This document shows, piece after piece, positions 17,701 to 26,051 of a stretch of 46,906 bases of DNA. Below the pieces are notes generated by a model, which saw only the letters and a list, made by a program, of their open reading frames with translations, was not told where the DNA came from and ran no database searches. The stretch's first letter is position 1. Each line of letters begins with the position of its first letter. The DNA lies in contig JAJDNC010000002.1 in NCBI GenBank assembly GCA_022340865.1, forward strand, positions 1 through 46,906, read 5' to 3'. Position numbers and translations under genes: made by a program. The DNA is from Gemmatimonadota bacterium. Lineage in GTDB: Bacteria; Gemmatimonadota; Gemmatimonadetes; Longimicrobiales; Gaopeijiaceae.

Positions 17701-18732
17701 ATGGACCCGCAACTCGGTCTCTTCGACGACGAGCCCTCCGTCCCTGGCATGGTGGGACCGGCGCCGGCCCCACCGGAGGTGTTGGGGCTGGGGCGGCATC
17801 TCTCGGCGGGGCTAAGGCTCGGAACCTCGTCGTGGAGCTTCCCCGGATGGGCCGGCATCGTCTACGACCGCAAGGCCTCGGAGCTGGTCCTGGCCCGCGA
17901 GGGCCTGGCTGCGTACGCCTCCCATCCGCTGCTGCGCACGGTGGGGATCGACCGTACCTGGTATCGGCCGGTGCCGGCGGAGGTGCTCCGCGCGTACGCC
18001 GACGTCGTGCCCGACGACTTCCGGTTTCTCGTGAAGGCGGACCGGCTTCTGACCTCGCCCACGAACCCGGGGGAGGGCTCGTTTCGGGGCCGGAACGTCC
18101 GATTCCTGGATCCGACATACGCCATCGAGGAGGTCCTGGGCCCGGCGAGCGCAGGGCTCGGTGCCAAGGCGGGACCGATCCTCTTCCAGTTTCCGCCCAT
18201 CCCCCCGAGCCTCGTAGGCGGTCGGGAGGCATTCGCAGAGCAGCTCCACCGCTTCCTCGACGCGTTGCCCCGGGGGCCGCTCTATGCGGTGGAGCTGCGG
18301 ACGCCCGGGCTCCTCACCCCGGCCTATGCCGGTGTCCTCGAGTCCACCGGGGTGGCCCACTGCTATGTGGTCCATCCCGCCATGTCGCCTCTGGCGGAGC
18401 AGCTCGGTGCCGTGCGCCACTTCGAGCAACCCGCGCTCGTGGTGCGCTGGATGCTGCACGCGGGTCTCGGGTACGAGGTGGCCAAGGACCGCTACGCGCC
18501 CTTCGATCACATCGTGGACGAGGACCCGGAGTCCCTCGAGCGGATCTCCGTGGCGGCTCTGGACGCCCTCATCGCCGAGCGCCGGGTCTTCGTCGTGGTG
18601 AACAACAAGGCCGAGGGGTCGGCTCCCCTCTCGGTGTTCCGGCTGGCTCGACGTATCGCCGCCTGGAATCGCCCGGACGGAGGGTCGGTGTCCGACCCCC
18701 CGGCGGGAGACGCGGAGGACGGACGGCCGTGA
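17701..18732 (+). CDS. DUF72 domain protein
   Basis: This 343-aa DUF72 protein has a TIM-barrel-like fold of uncertain reaction. Recognisable segments are LRLGTSSWSFPGWAGIVY, FRFLVKADRLLTSP, GPILFQFPP, YAVELRTPG and the late VVVNNKAEGSAPLSVFRLA. The N-terminal 40 residues are a variable Pro/Ala-rich leader. The chosen ATG has GGAGG but only about one base of spacing. An ATG at 17653 is the alternative, though it would lie inside the opposite-strand promoter. The C-terminal tail (after NRPDGG) is low-complexity. No partner gene is linked. Confidence 0.8.
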   Translation: MDPQLGLFDDEPSVPGMVGPAPAPPEVLGLGRHLSAGLRLGTSSWSFPGWAGIVYDRKASELVLAREGLAAYASHPLLRTVGIDRTWYRPVPAEVLRAYADVVPDDFRFLVKADRLLTSPTNPGEGSFRGRNVRFLDPTYAIEEVLGPASAGLGAKAGPILFQFPPIPPSLVGGREAFAEQLHRFLDALPRGPLYAVELRTPGLLTPAYAGVLESTGVAHCYVVHPAMSPLAEQLGAVRHFEQPALVVRWMLHAGLGYEVAKDRYAPFDHIVDEDPESLERISVAALDALIAERRVFVVVNNKAEGSAPLSVFRLARRIAAWNRPDGGSVSDPPAGDAEDGRP

Positions 18733-18745
18733 CGGCGCGGATATG

Positions 18746-19654
18746 TTATGACGTGATGCGGACCTCGGTCTTCGTCCGGAGATCGAGGAGGTAGAGCGCC
18801 GAGGCGGAGGCCGTCCCCCGCACGAAGGCGAGCCATCGGCCACGGGGCGCGGCCGCGGGCTCCCGCGCGTCGGCCACGACCAGGGTCGCCGGTCCCCCCG
18901 CGGAGGGGCGCACGAAGACGCTGTCGCCCTCGGTGAAGAAGACGTGGGTGCCGTCGGCGGACCACGCGGGCTCGTGACCCTTCCCCAGCCTTCCACGCCC
19001 GCCCCCCGAAAGGGAGTCCACCCAGATCACGGTGTCCGCCCCTTCCAGGACCGTGAAGGCGAGCACGCGTCCGTCGGGAGACCATGCCGGGTCGTGCTGG
19101 TCGGCTCCGGGTAGACCTTCCGCCACCGGATGCGGATCCCTCCCGTCGGCGCGCATCACGTAGACGCGAGGGCCCTTGCCGCCACGATCCGAGGTGAACG
19201 CGATGGACCTGCCGTCGGGGGAGTACGCCGGCTCCCCTTCGTTGGACGGGCTTCGGGTGAGGTTCTCGGGACCGGTACCGTCGGGACGCACCCGGTAGAT
19301 CTCCGAGTTCCCCGTGCGCGTGGTTGCGAACGCCATCCAGAGACCGTCCGGTGACCACGTGGCATCCGAGCCCTGTCCGGCCGTGATCGGGCGCCCACGG
19401 GAGGGCGTCGGCAGGATGCTGTCGGCGGCAGGGCCGAACACGCCATAGACGCGTGCACGCCTTCCCCGGAGCCACGACACGGCGATGCGCTTCCCGTCGT
19501 GGGACCAGGCGGCGCCCAGAACCGCATCCGCGGGTGGTGCCGGCGCAGCCGTCGTGTCGCGACCCGGGCTGCGCGCCGGTTCCCCCGGGGAGCACGCCAT
19601 AACGGCCACGAGCGCGGCGGCCCCCCCGGTGCGTTTCCACCGGCAACGACACAT
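18746..19654 (-). CDS. TolB-like WD40/PD40 beta-propeller lipoprotein
   Basis: This is a 302-aa lipoprotein with signal peptide RWKRTGGAAALVAVMAC and a lipobox cysteine. The mature part has several PD40 repeats, seen as AAWSHDGKRIAVSW, ATWSPDGLWMAFATTR, PAYSPDGRSIAFTSDRGG, PAWSPDGRVLAFTVLEG and PAWSADGTHVFFTEGD. These repeats build a beta-propeller like the one in TolB. No enzyme domain follows. The start at 19654 has CGGAGG upstream and places the signal peptide correctly. It is convergent with the DUF72 gene. A periplasmic binding or scaffold role is likely but unproven. Confidence 0.8.
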   Translation of the reverse strand: MCRCRWKRTGGAAALVAVMACSPGEPARSPGRDTTAAPAPPADAVLGAAWSHDGKRIAVSWLRGRRARVYGVFGPAADSILPTPSRGRPITAGQGSDATWSPDGLWMAFATTRTGNSEIYRVRPDGTGPENLTRSPSNEGEPAYSPDGRSIAFTSDRGGKGPRVYVMRADGRDPHPVAEGLPGADQHDPAWSPDGRVLAFTVLEGADTVIWVDSLSGGGRGRLGKGHEPAWSADGTHVFFTEGDSVFVRPSAGGPATLVVADAREPAAAPRGRWLAFVRGTASASALYLLDLRTKTEVRITS

Positions 19655-19784
19655 CGACCCTGCCTCCGTCGGTCCCGATCCTGGAAGCCCCGGCCCCCCG
19701 AGCCCTCCCCCTCCTTCGTCCTGCACCTTAGGTCACGGCGCCGTCCGGCGCCATGGACGCTCACGCGGCGGAGCTCGAAACGGC

Positions 19785-19820
19785 ACGCCCCCCGCCGGCG
19801 GGAGGGCCGGCGGGGGGCGT
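19785..19820 (-). terminator. 15-bp perfect GC hairpin downstream of htrA
   Basis: The arms at 19785-19799 and 19806-19820 are exact inverted repeats (ACGCCCCCCGCCGGC and its complement) around a six-base loop, GGGAGG. The hairpin lies 25 bp after the htrA stop and before the next lipoprotein gene on the same strand. It has no T-tract, so it may act by pausing or as an mRNA 3'-end barrier. Confidence 0.6.
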
Positions 19821-19844
19821 CCTGGGCTGGTCGGGTCAGGCGAC

Positions 19845-21434
19845 TCAGCCCACGCGCACGTTCGCGATCCTCGCCTGGCCGGAGGTGTCGGTCACATGCA
19901 GCGTGATGATGGCACCGCTCTTCAGGGAGCCCAGCACCTTGGTCAGGTCGCTCACGGTACGGACGTGGTGGCCGTTGGCCTCGGTGATCACGTCACCGGA
20001 GATGATGCCCGCCTCGGCCGCGGGGCCCATGGGATCCACGTGGACCACCAGCGCTCCCTGCGCGTTCACGCCCGCCTGACGGGCGGCCTCGGAGCCGGGG
20101 TTCGCCAGGCCGAGCCCGATACGGCTCGCGTCGGCAGCCGACCGGGTGTGGGCGACCTTCGTCCCGTGGAAGGGCGCCTCGGCGAGCTTCACCTTCACCT
20201 GGTGCTCGGATCTGTTGTGGTAGACGGACAGGGTGACCACCTCACCCGGCTGATGCTCGGCCACCAGGCTCTGGAGCTGACCCGGGCCGGCCACGGACTT
20301 GCCGTTCAGGCCGACGATGACGTCGCCCTGGTGCAGCTTGCCCTTGGCGGGCGTACCGTCGCTGACGGACTGCACGAGGACGCCGGACACCGACGGCAGA
20401 TTGTACTTCTCCGCGTCCACCTCCGTCACGCCGGTGACCTCCACACCCAGGCGCGCCCGGTGCACCTCACCGTCGGCGATGAGCTGCTTCGCCACGCTGG
20501 CGGCGAGGTCCGCGGGAATCGCGAAGCCGTAGCCCTGGTAGTATCCGTCGTTGCTCTCGATGGCGGAGTTGATGCCCACCACGTTGCCGTGTACGTCCAC
20601 GAGGGGGCCGCCGGAGTTGCCGGGGTTGATGACCGCATCGGTCTGGATGTAGTTCGAGATCGCGTACGGAGCCAGCGCCTGCCCGTACTTCGGGTTCTGC
20701 GACAGGGACTGCTGGATCAGGGGCAGGTTCCGCCCCAGGGCGCTCACGATGCCCGTGGTCACGGTGTAGTTGAGGGACTGGGAGTCGCTGTAGCCCGGGT
20801 TGCCCACGGCCATGACCAGCTCGCCCACCTGGAGGCTGTCGCTGCTGCCCCACGAGAGAGTGGGCAGGTTCTTGGCGTTGATCTTCACCACGGCGACGTC
20901 CGTGGTCGGGTCACGTCCGATGACCTTCCCCGGAAGGGAGCGGCCGTCGTGGAGCCACACGGTGATCTTGGCGGCGTCGGACACCACGTGGTTGTTTGTC
21001 ACGATGGTGCCGTTGGGGTTGATGATGAAGCCGGTCCCGCCGGCGTACTCGTAGGACGGCTGCCGCTGCTGCTGTTGCCCCTGGGGGTTCGGGAACCCGA
21101 AGAAGCGGAAGAACGGCTCCGGAATCTGCATCTGCTGCCGGCCGGACGACTCGCCGGCGTTCTTCTTGACCTCGATGCGCACCACCGCCGGGGTGACGCG
21201 CTTGGCCAGCCCGACGAAGGCCGTCGACAGCTCCGCAGCGGAGAGATCCGCCGCCGCGGTCGTCGAGGTGGCCGCCGCCGGCGCAGCCTTGACGGGGGTC
21301 GCCGGAGCGGCCGGCGGGGTCTTGGCCGGGTCGGAGTGGTGCAGCTCCCGGGGGAGCGTCGCCGCGCCGGCGCCCAGCAACGTGGTCAGGACCAGTGGGA
21401 GAAGGTGGACCTTCCCCAGCCTGTCGAGCGTCAT
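19845..21434 (-). CDS. Periplasmic HtrA/DegP-family serine protease with two PDZ domains
   Basis: This is a 529-aa Do-like protease. The N-terminus has a signal or anchor segment (about 10-26) followed by an Ala/Pro/Thr-rich linker. The trypsin-like domain holds the triad H149 (VTNNHVV), D179 (DPTTDVAVVKI) and S274 (NPGNSGGPLVD). A Gln-rich insertion (about 119-126) lies in the LA-loop region. Two PDZ domains follow (roughly 320-405 and 430-525). It should degrade or refold damaged envelope proteins. The start follows GGAGG. A sigma-54-type promoter lies about 100 bp upstream, and the divergent genes encode a kinase and a sigma-54 activator. Confidence 0.95.
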   Translation of the reverse strand: MTLDRLGKVHLLPLVLTTLLGAGAATLPRELHHSDPAKTPPAAPATPVKAAPAAATSTTAAADLSAAELSTAFVGLAKRVTPAVVRIEVKKNAGESSGRQQMQIPEPFFRFFGFPNPQGQQQQRQPSYEYAGGTGFIINPNGTIVTNNHVVSDAAKITVWLHDGRSLPGKVIGRDPTTDVAVVKINAKNLPTLSWGSSDSLQVGELVMAVGNPGYSDSQSLNYTVTTGIVSALGRNLPLIQQSLSQNPKYGQALAPYAISNYIQTDAVINPGNSGGPLVDVHGNVVGINSAIESNDGYYQGYGFAIPADLAASVAKQLIADGEVHRARLGVEVTGVTEVDAEKYNLPSVSGVLVQSVSDGTPAKGKLHQGDVIVGLNGKSVAGPGQLQSLVAEHQPGEVVTLSVYHNRSEHQVKVKLAEAPFHGTKVAHTRSAADASRIGLGLANPGSEAARQAGVNAQGALVVHVDPMGPAAEAGIISGDVITEANGHHVRTVSDLTKVLGSLKSGAIITLHVTDTSGQARIANVRVG

Positions 21435-21536
21435 AGGATGCCTCCATCGTTGAGCGGTCGTGCCGCATTGCGTTCCTGTTGGGTGGTCCCTCTGGACCTC
21501 GGGACCGCATCAGGCACATCTGCTGCACGATGGGAA

Positions 21537-21551
21537 GCAACGCTCGTGCCA
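21537..21551 (-). promoter_or_regulatory. Sigma-54 (-24/-12) promoter of htrA
   Basis: On the minus strand the sequence reads TGGCAC-GAGCG-TTGC followed by T. This is an exact match to the sigma-54 consensus TGGCAC-N5-TTGC, with GG-N10-GC spacing. It would start transcription near 21525, giving a leader of about 90 nt before the htrA ATG. Confidence 0.8.
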
Positions 21552-21563
21552 CGAGTTAACTTG

Positions 21564-21592
21564 TTGCTGTACAAGAATTTGTGATCTATGAT
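21564..21592 (+). promoter_or_regulatory. Sigma-70-like promoter of the histidine kinase gene
   Basis: TTGCTG (21564-21569) and TATGAT (21587-21592) are separated by 17 bp. The -10 matches consensus at 5 of 6 positions and the -35 at only 3 of 6. The predicted start near 21599 would fall on the first palindromic box, which suggests autoregulation by whatever binds there. Confidence 0.45.
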
Positions 21593-21597
21593 GGGGT

Positions 21598-21630
21598 GGC
21601 TGAGATCAGCCATGGTGGCTGATATCGGCC
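21598..21630. promoter_or_regulatory. Tandem palindromic boxes, candidate activator binding sites
   Basis: Box 1 is GGCTGAGATCAGCC (21598-21611), with perfect six-base arms. Box 2 is GGCTGATATCGGCC (21617-21630), with one mismatched pair. Their centres are 19 bp apart, close to two helical turns. They lie about 70-105 bp upstream of the predicted htrA start, the usual place for NtrC-type enhancer sites. Confidence 0.65.
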
Positions 21631-21671
21631 AGCCGAAGCCCCGTTTCGACGGATCTCGGGGGAGATGAGCC

Positions 21672-23138
21672 ATGACCACCAAGCCTTCCACCGGGCTGCG
21701 CAGGGCGCTGGCCTACCCGGGGATGGTCCTCGCGGCGACGCTGCTACTGAGCCTCGCCGTCGCGGTGGGCGCGCCGCTCGTGCTGGCGTCGCGCAACCTG
21801 TCCCGCCTGTCGCTGGTGAACGGGGAGCTCCTGGCCACGGCCCAGCTGCAGGGGCTCACCCTCCGGCTCCAGGAGTCGATGGTGTCCGACTTCGGCGGGG
21901 ACGTCACGGCCAACTACCTCATGGTGGGCTCCCTCCGCCAGGCTCTGGATCAGATCAACTCGATGAACCTCCCCCTGGATCCGCAGACGCAGGACCAGCT
22001 CGACCGGCTCCGCTCGATCCTGTCGCAGTCGAGCGTGGTACCCGCGTCGATCCTGGCCGCCGGCCTGTCGCTCGTGCGGGACATCGCCGCGTCGCGCTAC
22101 GGATCGCAGCAGGCGCTCCTTCGCAGCATACGTGCGGATGCCGCCAACGAGCGCCGCCTGGCGGTGTGGAGCATGGTCGTCCTGGTCCTGCTCTCGACCC
22201 TGGGGGCCCTGTGGGTACGACGCAGTCTCCTCCGCCCCCTCGGCGAGATGACCGAGCTGCTGGGGCGCGTGGCGGCCGGGAGCACCGAGCCGGTCGCGGA
22301 AGAGAAGCACCATCCGCTCATGATCCCCGTCTTCCAGAGCTACAACGGGCTGGTGAAGCGACTCCACGAGCTCGAGGTGGAGCACCAGACCCGCGAGGCG
22401 TCGCTGGAGTCGGAGGTGGAGGCCGTCACCGGAGCGCTCCTGGAGCAGCACCGCACGCTGGCGGAAGCCGAGCGCCTTGCCGTGGTGGGGACCACCGCCG
22501 CGGGGCTGGCGCACGATCTGCGCAACCCCCTGGCGGGCGTTCTCGTGGGGCTGGGCAACCTGAAGGCGGAGAGCTCGGACGAGGACACCGGGCAGCGCCT
22601 GGATCTACTCAGCTCCGAGGTGCGGCGGGTCGTGGACCTGCTGAACGGGTACCTGGCCTCGGCGCGCCACACCCCCGAGCCGGCCCGGCCCACCGACGTG
22701 GGCAGGCTGGTCGGCGAGCTGGTGGCGCTCCTGGGCCGGCGGACCGGCGGAGGCGTGGCCCTCAGCGCATCGACCCCCGAGGGGCTCGTCTGCGAGCTGC
22801 CCCGCGACCGGGTGCGCCAGGCACTCCTCAATCTGATCCTCAACGGTGTCGAGGCCACGCAGGGCAAGGGCTCCTCGGTGGTGGTGAGCGCCGCACGGGA
22901 CGGCGAGTGGCTGGAGCTCGCCGTCCAGGACGACGGCCCGGGCTTCCCCGAGGGGTTCAGCGCTGACACCATTCGACCGTTCGCCAGCGCGCGCTCCGGA
23001 GGTACCGGACTCGGGCTGGCCACCGTACGCCGCACCGTTCTGGACCTCGGCGGCACCCTGGATCTGTCCAACGCCGACGGCGGCGGCGCCCGGGTGGTGG
23101 TGCGCATCCCGTGGAGGGCCAGGGGCCTGTCCGGGTAG
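21672..23138 (+). CDS. NtrB-like sensor histidine kinase
   Basis: This is a 488-aa membrane sensor kinase. Transmembrane segments at about 17-38 and 163-183 bracket a helical periplasmic sensor region of roughly 120 residues. A HAMP-like linker and a coiled coil (about 228-268) lead to the phosphoacceptor H281 in GLAHDLRNPL. The N box is LLNLILNGVEAT, and the ATP-lid motifs DDGPGFPEG and GGTGLGLATVRR follow. The start has a GGGGGAGAT ribosome-binding site. The last codons (GLSG and stop) are encoded by the inverted repeat of an inserted element. Without it the protein would end RIPWRAR and its TGA would overlap the regulator start. Confidence 0.93.
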   Translation: MTTKPSTGLRRALAYPGMVLAATLLLSLAVAVGAPLVLASRNLSRLSLVNGELLATAQLQGLTLRLQESMVSDFGGDVTANYLMVGSLRQALDQINSMNLPLDPQTQDQLDRLRSILSQSSVVPASILAAGLSLVRDIAASRYGSQQALLRSIRADAANERRLAVWSMVVLVLLSTLGALWVRRSLLRPLGEMTELLGRVAAGSTEPVAEEKHHPLMIPVFQSYNGLVKRLHELEVEHQTREASLESEVEAVTGALLEQHRTLAEAERLAVVGTTAAGLAHDLRNPLAGVLVGLGNLKAESSDEDTGQRLDLLSSEVRRVVDLLNGYLASARHTPEPARPTDVGRLVGELVALLGRRTGGGVALSASTPEGLVCELPRDRVRQALLNLILNGVEATQGKGSSVVVSAARDGEWLELAVQDDGPGFPEGFSADTIRPFASARSGGTGLGLATVRRTVLDLGGTLDLSNADGGGARVVVRIPWRARGLSG

Positions 23139-23424
23139 TACAGTGGGTCGCGCTCAGGGGGCTCGCGAAGCTCAGGCGAGCAACGACGACGAGTCGTAGC
23201 GTCGGCTCCGGCGAGGAGAAGAGACGACGCCTCAGCCCGCGACCCCCCTGAGCCCAACACCATGGAGACATGACTTATTCGATTGTGGGTTGGGGCGGCA
23301 CGGCCCCATCTTCGTCGTTGGTCCGCCTCGACGTAGCTGCTGCTATGCCTTCGGCGAACCGCATGGAATCTGGGGCCGTGGCGCCCCCAACGCGGCCCGC
23401 TGTACTACCCGGACAGGCCCCCAG
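23119..23424. mobile_element. MITE-like element with 30-bp TIRs and CCAG duplication
   Basis: The element spans 23123-23420 (298 bp). Terminal repeats at 23123-23152 and 23391-23420 match at 28 of 30 positions, the outer 21 perfectly (starting GGGCCTGTCCGGG). CCAG flanks both ends (23119-23122, 23421-23424), as a 4-bp target duplication. Internal inverted repeats occur at 23152-23167 with 23238-23253 (15/16) and at 23289-23309 with 23371-23391. There is no transposase, so it would be non-autonomous. Removing 23123-23420 and one CCAG joins the kinase stop and regulator start as GTGA, with GGAGG five bases upstream. Confidence 0.7.
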
Positions 23425-24867
23425 GTGAGCGACACGCTACTGCTGGTGGAAGACGAGGCGGTCCTGCGCGACGAGCTGGGCAGGCACTTCACGCGCCAGG
23501 GGTGGGACCTGCTGCAGGCCTCCACGCTGGCGGAGGCGCGGCCTCTGCTGGCCGAAGGGGGCGCCTCACCGCTGGTGGTGCTCTGCGACATGACGCTTCC
23601 CGACGGCAACGCCCTGGATCTGCTGGAGGCGGTGCGCGCCGGGGCGGGCAGCCACGCGGAGTGGATCGTGCTCACCGGATACGGCACCGTGGCCGACTCG
23701 GTGAGGGCACTCAAGCTCGGCGCCTTCGAGTTCCTGGAGAAGCCCTGTCCCCTGGAGCGCCTCGACCTGGTGGTGGCCGGCGCCGCACGCAGCGCCCGGG
23801 CCCAGCGGCGCGTGGCCGAGAGCTCGGCTCGCAACCACGAGCGCTTCGGCCTGGACGCCTTCGTCGGCGACAGCCCCGCTGCGGTGCGCGTACGCGACGA
23901 GCTCCGGCGTCTGTCCGCCGTGCCCGTGGGTGCCATGGTCATCGGCGGCGAGACCGGTACGGGCAAAGGGCTCGTAGCGCGTATCCTGCACTATACCGGG
24001 GCTCGAGGGAACGGGCCTCTCGTGGAGGTGAACTGCGCCGCGCTTCCCGAGGAGCTCATGGAGTCGGAGCTGTTCGGCCACGAGGCCGGCGCCTTCACCG
24101 GCGCACGCACCCGACACCGGGGATACCTCGAGCAGGCGCACGGCGGCACACTCTTCCTGGACGAGATCGGCGAATTGGATGCGCCGCTCCAGGCGAAGCT
24201 CCTCAAGGCGCTGGAGGACCGACGCTTCCGGCGCGTGGGCGGCGAGAAGGAGGTGGTGGTCGACGTCCAGGTGTTCGCGGCGAGCAACCGCGACGTGGAC
24301 GCGCTCGTCTCCCAGGGCCGGCTGCGCGAGGACCTCTTTCACAGGCTGTCCCTGTTCCGCGTGGAGGTACCGCCGCTGCGAGAGCGCCTGGAGGATCTGG
24401 AGCCGCTGGTGATGCGCTTCATCGCGGAGTTCAACGCACGCTCGAGCAAGACGGTGCGGGTCGTGCCCGACTCCGTGTGGCGCCGGCTGCGAGGCTACAC
24501 CTGGCCGGGGAACGTGCGGGAGCTCCGCAACGTCATCGAACGGAGCGTCCTCCTCGCCGACGGCCCAGTGCTTCCGGAGCGCTGGCTCCAGGTTCCGGAA
24601 GGCGTGCCCGAGGGCGCGTCGGCACCGGCTCCGCAGGGAGCCGCCCTGCCGCAGGACACCGGTGACAGCGGTGCGGTGCTCGCCGTGCGCCTGGACGGCA
24701 GCGAGTCGCTGGACGGCATGGAGGCCCGCATCCTGCGCCACGCGCTCGAGCTGGTGGACTGGAACGTGTCCGCCGCGGCCAGGCTCCTGGGAGTCAGCCG
24801 TCAGACGCTACGCTACCGCATTGACAAGCACGGGCTCGGCGAGGAGGCGAAGGCGGACGAAGAGTAG
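23425..24867 (+). CDS. NtrC-family sigma-54-dependent response regulator
   Basis: This is a 480-aa three-domain activator. The receiver domain has D55 (VVLCDMTLPDG) with T84 and K107. The AAA+ domain has Walker A GETGTGKG (175-182), the sigma-54 contact loop GAFTGA (222-227) and Walker B TLFLDEIGEL. The C-terminus is a Fis-type helix-turn-helix (DWNVSAAARLLGVSRQTLRYRI). The GTG start has no good ribosome-binding site now, because the inserted element separates it from the GGAGG at the kinase end. A TTG-initiated frame runs back to 23290 inside the element, but conserved sequence begins at 23425. It should activate the sigma-54 promoter of htrA. Confidence 0.93.
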   Translation: MSDTLLLVEDEAVLRDELGRHFTRQGWDLLQASTLAEARPLLAEGGASPLVVLCDMTLPDGNALDLLEAVRAGAGSHAEWIVLTGYGTVADSVRALKLGAFEFLEKPCPLERLDLVVAGAARSARAQRRVAESSARNHERFGLDAFVGDSPAAVRVRDELRRLSAVPVGAMVIGGETGTGKGLVARILHYTGARGNGPLVEVNCAALPEELMESELFGHEAGAFTGARTRHRGYLEQAHGGTLFLDEIGELDAPLQAKLLKALEDRRFRRVGGEKEVVVDVQVFAASNRDVDALVSQGRLREDLFHRLSLFRVEVPPLRERLEDLEPLVMRFIAEFNARSSKTVRVVPDSVWRRLRGYTWPGNVRELRNVIERSVLLADGPVLPERWLQVPEGVPEGASAPAPQGAALPQDTGDSGAVLAVRLDGSESLDGMEARILRHALELVDWNVSAAARLLGVSRQTLRYRIDKHGLGEEAKADEE

Positions 24868-24961
24868 CCCGCGTCGAACGCACGGACGCCCGAGGCCAGC
24901 CCCGCAGACCGCTGTATGTCCGCAACCTGACCGGACCCGGTCTCAACGGACGCCGGCGGCT

Positions 24962-25750
24962 TCAGCGATTTCCGCTGATCAGCCCTCCAAGGATGTTGGC
25001 CCCCAGGCCGGCCACGCCGACCTGCTCGCCCACCTGGCGACCGCCCGCCGAGACGTGCGCGGCCTGCATGATACGGTCCGCCATGCGGGAGAACGGGAGG
25101 CTCTGGAGGTACACGTCCCCCGGCCCCGTGAGGGTGGCCAGAAAGAGCCCCTCGCCGCCGAAGAGGGCGTTCTTGAAGCCGCCCACGAACTGGATGTCGT
25201 AGTTCACACCCCTGCTGAAGCCCACGATGCAGCCGGTGTCGACGCGCAGCATCTGCCCGGGCATGAGACGCTTCTGGATGAGGGTGCCGCCGGCGTGCAC
25301 GAACGCGAGTCCGTCGCCCTCGAGGCGCTGGAGGATGAAGCCCTCTCCCCCGAACAGGCCGACGCCCAGCCTCTTGGTGAAGGCCACCTCGATCTCCACG
25401 CCCTGTGCCGCGCACAGGAACGCATCCTTCTGGCAGATGAACTGGCCGTTGAACGCGCGCAGGTCGATGGGGACGATCTTCCCGGGATACGGCGCCGCGA
25501 ACGCCACCTTGCCCTGCCCTCCCCCCCCACCGCCGCGATAGGTGAAGTTCGTGATGAAGAAGGACGTACCCGTGATCATGCGCTTGAAGCCCTTGAAGAC
25601 GCCGCCGCCGGTGCCCGTCTGCATCTCGATGCCGTCCTCCATGTACGTCATGGCGCCGGCCTCGGCGCGCACGGCCTCACCGGGATCCAGCGAGATCTCC
25701 ACGAGCTGCATGTCGTCGCCGATGATCTCATAGTCGATCACGTCAGCCAT
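24962..25750 (-). CDS. AIM24/TIGR00266-family protein
   Basis: This is a 262-aa AIM24 (DUF124) protein, a compact beta-sandwich family of unknown biochemical role. Typical segments are [50 protein letters not shown] and [28 protein letters not shown]. It lacks a signal peptide. The Gly-rich C-terminus ([11 protein letters not shown]) is short. The ATG follows GAGGAG and overlaps the end of the upstream small membrane protein gene by 8 bp, so the two are probably cotranslated. Confidence 0.9.
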   Translation of the reverse strand: MADVIDYEIIGDDMQLVEISLDPGEAVRAEAGAMTYMEDGIEMQTGTGGGVFKGFKRMITGTSFFITNFTYRGGGGGGQGKVAFAAPYPGKIVPIDLRAFNGQFICQKDAFLCAAQGVEIEVAFTKRLGVGLFGGEGFILQRLEGDGLAFVHAGGTLIQKRLMPGQMLRVDTGCIVGFSRGVNYDIQFVGGFKNALFGGEGLFLATLTGPGDVYLQSLPFSRMADRIMQAAHVSAGGRQVGEQVGVAGLGANILGGLISGNR

Positions 25751-26051
25751 CGATGTGCTCCTCTTCCTGGCGATTGGGGGGAGGGATTCCGGGCGCCTTG
25801 GGCGCCGCCAGAAGCCGTTCGGTGAAGTCCTGGCGATCCTCCATGAGCTGGAGGCGTGCGTTCATGGTCTCGACGAGCTCCCGCATCTGATGGACCTCCA
25901 TCTCGACACCGGACTGCCTGTCCCGGGCGTAGAGCTCCATGAGGCTCCCGAGCTTCTTGGCGATGGGGCGGAGCACCAGCACGCCACCTGCGGTCACGAA
26001 GAACACCACCCCCACGACCATCGGGGCGATGTTTCCCCAGTCCACGACCAT
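25743..26051 (-). CDS. Small membrane protein with coiled coil (paralogue A)
   Basis: This is a 102-aa protein with one N-terminal membrane helix (about 9-30, [17 protein letters not shown]), a basic stop-transfer segment, and then a predicted coiled coil ending in [14 protein letters not shown] Pro-rich tail follows. The start at 26051 follows GGAGAT; a GTG at 26084 is possible but less likely. The layout recalls PspB-like phage-shock proteins, though homology is not claimed. It overlaps the AIM24 gene and shares the RQDFTE motif with the next small gene upstream. Confidence 0.75.
   Translation of the reverse strand: MVVDWGNIAPMVVGVVFFVTAGGVLVLRPIAKKLGSLMELYARDRQSGVEMEVHQMRELVETMNARLQLMEDRQDFTERLLAAPKAPGIPPPNRQEEEHIDG

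Noticed and set aside
21512..21525. A second sigma-54-like sequence on the plus strand (AGGCAC-N5-CTGC)
   Set aside because: It has GG-N10-GC spacing but deviates at both the -24 and -12 boxes, and its predicted start is far from the kinase gene, which has a better -10 element.
23123..23420. The inverted repeats as a simple intrinsic terminator between kinase and regulator
   Set aside because: The arms are nearly 300 bp apart, are flanked by a CCAG duplication, and lack a T-tract. Excision restores the coupled junction, which favours an inserted element.
23290..23424. An N-terminal extension of the sigma-54 activator reading through the element
   Set aside because: It would start at a TTG inside the inserted element, and receiver-domain homology begins only at 23425.
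19845..24867. Long open frames opposite to htrA, the kinase and other genes
   Set aside because: They are high-GC shadow frames with His/Arg/Pro-biased composition and no domain signatures.
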